Below, in pieces: positions 6,578 through 9,797 of a DNA stretch of 9,797 bases. The notes below the pieces were generated by a model that ran no database searches, had not been told where the DNA came from, and was given only the letters and a program-made list of their open reading frames with translations. This DNA is from an uncultured Oscillospiraceae bacterium (lineage in GTDB: Bacteria > Bacillota_A > Clostridia > Oscillospirales > Oscillospiraceae), in contig CALXGC010000032.1 of the NCBI GenBank assembly GCA_944387755.1, forward strand, positions 1 to 9,797, written 5' to 3'. The translations under genes were made by a program, and so were the position numbers. Position 1 is the first letter of the stretch. Every line of letters begins with the position of its first letter.

Positions 6578-7159
6578 ATGAGTTTGGTTCCCTATGTAGT
6601 GGAGCAGACCACCCGGGGGGAGCGCTCCTACGACATCTTCTCCCGCCTGCTCAACGACCGCATTATCTTCCTGTCCGAGGAGGTCAACGACACCACCGCC
6701 TCTCTGGTGGTGGCCCAGCTGCTGTATCTGGAGAGCCAGGACCCGGACAAGGAGATCCAATTTTACATCAACAGCCCCGGCGGCTCCGTCACCGCGGGCA
6801 TGGCCATCTATGACACCATGCAGTATATCAAGTGCGACGTGTCCACCATCTGCATCGGTCTGGCCGCCAGCATGGGGGCGTTTCTGCTCTCCGCCGGGGC
6901 CAAGGGCAAACGCTTCGCCCTGCCCAACGCGGAAATTATGATCCACCAGCCCTCCGCCGGCACCCAGGGCCAGATCACCGACATGGCCCTCCACCTGAAG
7001 CGCCTGGAGGTGGTGAAGGGGCGGATGAACCGCATCCTGGCCGCCAACACCGGCAAGAGCGTGGCGCAGGTGACGGCCGACTGCGAGCGGGACAACTTTA
7101 TGACCGCTCAGGAGGCCCTGGAGTACGGACTCATCGACAAGGTCATCGAAAAGCGCTGA
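6578..7159 (+). CDS. clpP: ATP-dependent Clp protease proteolytic subunit ClpP
   Basis: ClpP is the serine peptidase that forms a double-heptamer chamber and degrades proteins fed to it by ClpX or ClpC. The 193-residue product is full length with the catalytic triad at canonical positions: S98 (GLAASMGA), H123 (MIHQPSAG) and D172 (CERDNFM). The [11 protein letters not shown] segment forms the oxyanion region. I chose the ATG at 6578 because AAAGGAG (6564-6570) lies seven bases upstream and [19 protein letters not shown] is the usual N-terminus. An upstream in-frame ATG at 6488 would add 30 unrelated residues. clpX follows after 36 bases, so the two are probably co-transcribed. With clpX broken as read, ClpP would depend on another unfoldase such as ClpC, which is not in this window. 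Confidence 0.97.
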   Translation: MSLVPYVVEQTTRGERSYDIFSRLLNDRIIFLSEEVNDTTASLVVAQLLYLESQDPDKEIQFYINSPGGSVTAGMAIYDTMQYIKCDVSTICIGLAASMGAFLLSAGAKGKRFALPNAEIMIHQPSAGTQGQITDMALHLKRLEVVKGRMNRILAANTGKSVAQVTADCERDNFMTAQEALEYGLIDKVIEKR

Positions 7160-7195
7160 CCCCGGAGTACCGCTGAACTATGAGGTAACGATTTC

Positions 7196-8512
7196 ATGGC
7201 AAAAAATGATGAAAAGCGCGCGATTCGCTGTTCCTTCTGCGGCAAGCACCAGGACCAGGTCCGCCGGCTCATCGCCGGTCCCGGCGCCTATATCTGCAAC
7301 GAGTGCGTGCAGCTGTGCATGAGCATTCTGGAGGACGAGAACGACCTGATTCAGGACTCCCCCGCCAACGAGATTCCTGACGCCATCCCCACCCCCAGAG
7401 AGATCCATGCCGTGCTGGACCAGTATATCATCGGCCAGGAGGCCGCCAAGGTGGCGCTGTCTGTGGCGGTGTACAACCACTACAAGCGCATCTACTTCGG
7501 CGGCGGAGATGATGTGGAGCTTCAGAAGAGCAACATTCTGCTGATGGGTCCCACCGGCTGCGGCAAGACCCTGTTTGCCCAGACCCTGGCCCGTGTGCTG
7601 AAGGTGCCCTTTGCCATCGCCGACGCCACCACCCTGACAGAGGCGGGCTATGTGGGCGACGACGTGGAGAACATTCTGCTGCGCCTGGTGCAGGCCGCCG
7701 ACTACGACATCGAGCTGGCGGAGCGGGGCATTATCTATATCGACGAGATGGATAAAATCGCCCGGAAGAGCGAGAACACCTCCATCACTCGGGACGTGTC
7801 CGGCGAGGGCGTGCAGCAGGCTCTGCTGAAGATTCTGGAGGGCACCGTGGCCAACGTGCCCCCCCAGGGCGGCCGGAAGCACCCCCACCAGGAGTTTATC
7901 CAGATCGACACCAAGAACATCCAGTTCATCTGCGGCGGCGCCATCTAGGGCATCGACAAGATGATCGAGGGCCGCCTGGATAAGCGCTCCATGGGCTTCG
8001 GCGCGGAGATCCAGAGCAAAAAAGAGCGCAATGTGGGCGAGCTTCTGAAGGATATTCAGCCCCAGGACCTGCTGAAGTTCGGCATTATCCCGGAGCTGGT
8101 GGGCCGCCTGCCTGTTATCACCACCCTCCAGTCCCTGGACCGGGAGCAGATGGTGCAGATTCTCACCGAGCCCAAGAACGCCCTGGTGAAGCAGTACCAG
8201 AAGCTGCTGGAGTATGACGACGTGGACCTGGCGTTCACCCAGGAGGCCCTGGAGGCGGTGGCCGGCCGGGCGGTGGACCGGGGCATCGGCGCCCGCGGCC
8301 TGCGGGCCATCCTGGAGGAGGTCATGAACAAAATCATGTACGACGTGCCCTCCGATCCCACCATCGCAAAAGTGACCATCACGGCGGACTGCGTCTCCAA
8401 GGGCGCTCAGCCGGAGATTATCCGCGACCCGGAGCGGCAGCAGCGCCTGCCCCTGGGCAAGGCCGCCCACCGCCCGGAGCGGAGCGGAATGCCCGGCACC
8501 AACGTGGGTTGA
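7196..8512 (+). pseudogene. clpX: ClpX unfoldase, interrupted by one in-frame TAG
   Basis: ClpX is the AAA+ hexamer that recognises substrates, unfolds them and threads them into ClpP. The frame covers 438 codons, a normal size. Motifs before the stop are the zinc-binding domain C12-x2-C15 and C34-x2-C37, Walker A GPTGCGKT (118-125), pore loop GYVG (151-154), Walker [10 protein letters not shown] (179-187) and the RKH loop (227-229). Codon 251 (7946-7948) is TAG, in FICGGAI-stop-GIDKMI. After it come the ClpP-docking tripeptide MGF (266-268, usually IGF), LLKFGIIPELVGRLPV, and GIGARGLRAILEE of the small domain. A 250-residue product would lack ClpP docking and sensor 2. ATG 7961 could restart a 183-residue piece. 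GAGGT (7182-7186) supports the start. It may be a sequencing error, recent mutation or suppressed amber codon. Confidence 0.9.
7946..7948 (+). other. In-frame TAG inside clpX
   Basis: The codon interrupts the highly conserved ICGGAF-x-G segment, where from memory of the family an acidic residue is common. GAG to TAG would need one base change. No other gene that ends inside this window uses TAG as its terminator; the complete genes end in TAA (3) or TGA (6). Confidence 0.95.
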
Positions 8513-8539
8513 CCAGACCCAGCGGAAATACAAAAATTG

Positions 8540-8585
8540 AACAGCCCCGCGGTCCCTCCAAAGCGGCGGACCGGGGCTGTTTTTT
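8540..8585 (+). terminator. Intrinsic terminator after clpX
   Basis: AACAGCCCC (8540-8548) plus GGTCC (8551-8555) pair with GGACC (8568-8572) plus GGGGCTGTT (8573-8581), with a 2-base bulge, a 12-base loop and a T-run from 8580 to 8585. It lies 27 bases after the clpX stop and should end the clpP-clpX transcript. lon then needs read-through or its own promoter, which I could not identify in the 53-base gap. Confidence 0.88.
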
Positions 8586-8638
8586 CAACCTGGGGCCCAT
8601 GGACGCCCCCGGCAGATCCCAGAGAGGAAGTGAGAACT

Positions 8639-9797
8639 TTGGAAGAGATTAAGACAATACCGGTGATTGCCCTGCGCGGACTGACCGTGTTTCCCAATGT
8701 GCTGATTCACTTTGACGTGGCGCGGGAAATTTCGGTGAAGGCCCTGGAGGAGGCCATGTCCTCCGGCGGTCCGGTGTTCCTGGTGGGACAGAAGGACATC
8801 GCCGTGGAGCACCCGGAGGAAAAAAACCTCTACCGCATCGGCACAATCTCCGCCGTGCGGCAGATTCTCCGCACGCCGGGGGACAACGTGCGGGTGATGG
8901 TGGAGGGCGCCGGCCGCGGCATTCTGAAGCAGCTGACCCGGAACGCCCCCTATCTGGAGGCGGAGATACAGCCCATTCAGGAGGAGGCGGCGGGACAGAA
9001 CTCCGCCAAAACCGAGGCGCTGATCCGCTCCACCTATGAGATGTTCCGGCAGTACACCGAGCTGGCCCCCAAAACTGCCCCGGACCTGCTCATCAACGTG
9101 CTGGCCAGCGAGGACCCCGGCTATATCGCCGACTTCATCGCCCAGAACATCGCCATGCGCAACAGCGACAAGCAGGCCATTCTGGAGGAGCTGCGGCCGG
9201 TGCGCCGTCTGGAGCGCCTGTACCGCCTGCTCACCCGTGAAGTGGAGATTCTGGGCCTGGACATGGAGATTCAGAACCGGGCCCGGGAGCAGATGGCGGA
9301 CAACCAGCGGGACTACTACCTGCGGGAGCAGATGAAGGCCATTCAGGCGGAGCTGGGCGAGGGAGAGGGCGACTCGGAGATCGGCGAATACCGGAAGAAA
9401 ATTGCGGAGGCCAAGCTCCCCGGCGAGGTGCGCGCCAAGCTGGAGAAGGAGGTGGGCCGGCTGGCCAAGCAGCCCTTCGGCTCCTCCGAGGCCACGGTCC
9501 TGCGCAGCTATCTGGACGTGTGCCTGGAGCTCCCCTGGGGCAGGAAGACCAAGGAGCGGGTGAGCGTGGAGGCCGCCCGGAAGGCACTGGACCACGACCA
9601 CTTCGGCCTGGACAAGGTGAAGGAGCGCATTCTGGAGTTCCTGGCGGTGAAGCAGCTGGCTCCTGACTTAAAGGGGCAGGTAATCTGCCTTGTCGGCCCT
9701 CCCGGCGTGGGCAAGACCTCGGTGGCCATGTCGGTGGCCCGGGCCATGAACCGGAAGCTCGCCCGCATCTCCCTGGGCGGCGTCAGCGACGAGGCGG
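8639..9797 (+). CDS. lon: ATP-dependent protease Lon (LonA type), 5' part
   Basis: Lon is a cytosolic AAA+ serine protease that degrades misfolded and regulatory proteins. The window contains the first 386 codons; the rest, including the Ser-Lys protease domain, lies beyond the end. The N-terminal substrate-binding domain starts with IPVIALRGLTVFPNV (roughly residues 7-21), followed by a helical, probably coiled-coil segment containing NQRDYYLREQMKAIQAELGE. Walker A GPPGVGKT is at 353-360, then RISLGGVSDEA, where many Lon proteins read GGVRDEA or GGVSDEA. The start is TTG at 8639, chosen because AGAGGAAG (8623-8630) lies eight bases upstream, the N-terminus fits the family, and no ATG or GTG in frame is well placed. 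A terminator just upstream separates it from clpX. Confidence 0.93.
   Translation, partial: MEEIKTIPVIALRGLTVFPNVLIHFDVAREISVKALEEAMSSGGPVFLVGQKDIAVEHPEEKNLYRIGTISAVRQILRTPGDNVRVMVEGAGRGILKQLTRNAPYLEAEIQPIQEEAAGQNSAKTEALIRSTYEMFRQYTELAPKTAPDLLINVLASEDPGYIADFIAQNIAMRNSDKQAILEELRPVRRLERLYRLLTREVEILGLDMEIQNRAREQMADNQRDYYLREQMKAIQAELGEGEGDSEIGEYRKKIAEAKLPGEVRAKLEKEVGRLAKQPFGSSEATVLRSYLDVCLELPWGRKTKERVSVEAARKALDHDHFGLDKVKERILEFLAVKQLAPDLKGQVICLVGPPGVGKTSVAMSVARAMNRKLARISLGGVSDEA

Noticed and set aside
7946..7948. Pyrrolysine at the TAG in clpX
   Set aside because: Pyrrolysine is known mainly in methylamine methyltransferases; nothing about this ClpX position suggests it. Only the presence of pylS/pylT would reopen the idea.
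2764..8533. Long minus-strand ORFs (for example 2764-4224, 5004-6524, 7178-8533) reaching about 500 codons
   Set aside because: They mirror well-identified genes on the + strand, have biased Leu/Gly/His/Val composition typical of antisense reading of GC-rich genes, and show no recognisable domains.

Overview
The window looks like chromosome from a GC-rich Gram-positive anaerobe of the class Clostridia, most likely an Oscillospiraceae-type gut bacterium (Flavonifractor/Pseudoflavonifractor-like). This is inferred from the gene order (rplS-rbgA-rnhB-yraN, then tig-clpP-clpX-lon), strong AGGAGG-type ribosome binding sites, sigma-A-like promoters and protein character; no database was searched. 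All genes are on the + strand. The long minus-strand ORFs are coding shadows caused by GC-rich third codon positions.

Layout. Positions 1-240 are AT-rich, unlike everything after, and hold several small inverted repeats but no recognisable gene. A good extended -10 promoter (240-268) and a structured GC-rich leader precede rplS (ribosomal protein L19), which ends in an intrinsic terminator (722-750). Next come rbgA (50S assembly GTPase), rnhB (RNase HII) and yraN (nuclease-fold protein), closely packed or overlapping. A consensus-like promoter (2699-2727) starts a two-gene unit: thrC (threonine synthase) and a calcineurin-like phosphoesterase. A second extended -10 promoter and GC-rich leader precede tig (trigger factor). 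Then follow clpP, clpX, a strong terminator (8540-8585), and the 5' part of lon, which runs off the window.

Functional theme: ribosome and RNA housekeeping on the left, threonine synthesis in the middle, and a protein folding/degradation block (trigger factor, ClpP, ClpX, Lon) on the right.

Main anomaly: two otherwise full-length, well-conserved genes each carry one in-frame stop. thrC has TGA at codon 247 and clpX has TAG at codon 251. Reading frame and motifs continue perfectly on both sides. If the ancestral codons were TGC and GAG, both changes would be G:C to T:A transversions. I consider sequencing or DNA-damage error, or very recent mutation, more likely than recoding, but raw reads are needed to decide. 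A second oddity is RNase HII, where the Gly-Arg-Gly junction-recognition motif reads Gly-Ala-Gly. I found no mobile element, CRISPR array, tRNA or rRNA, and no convincing new biological system.
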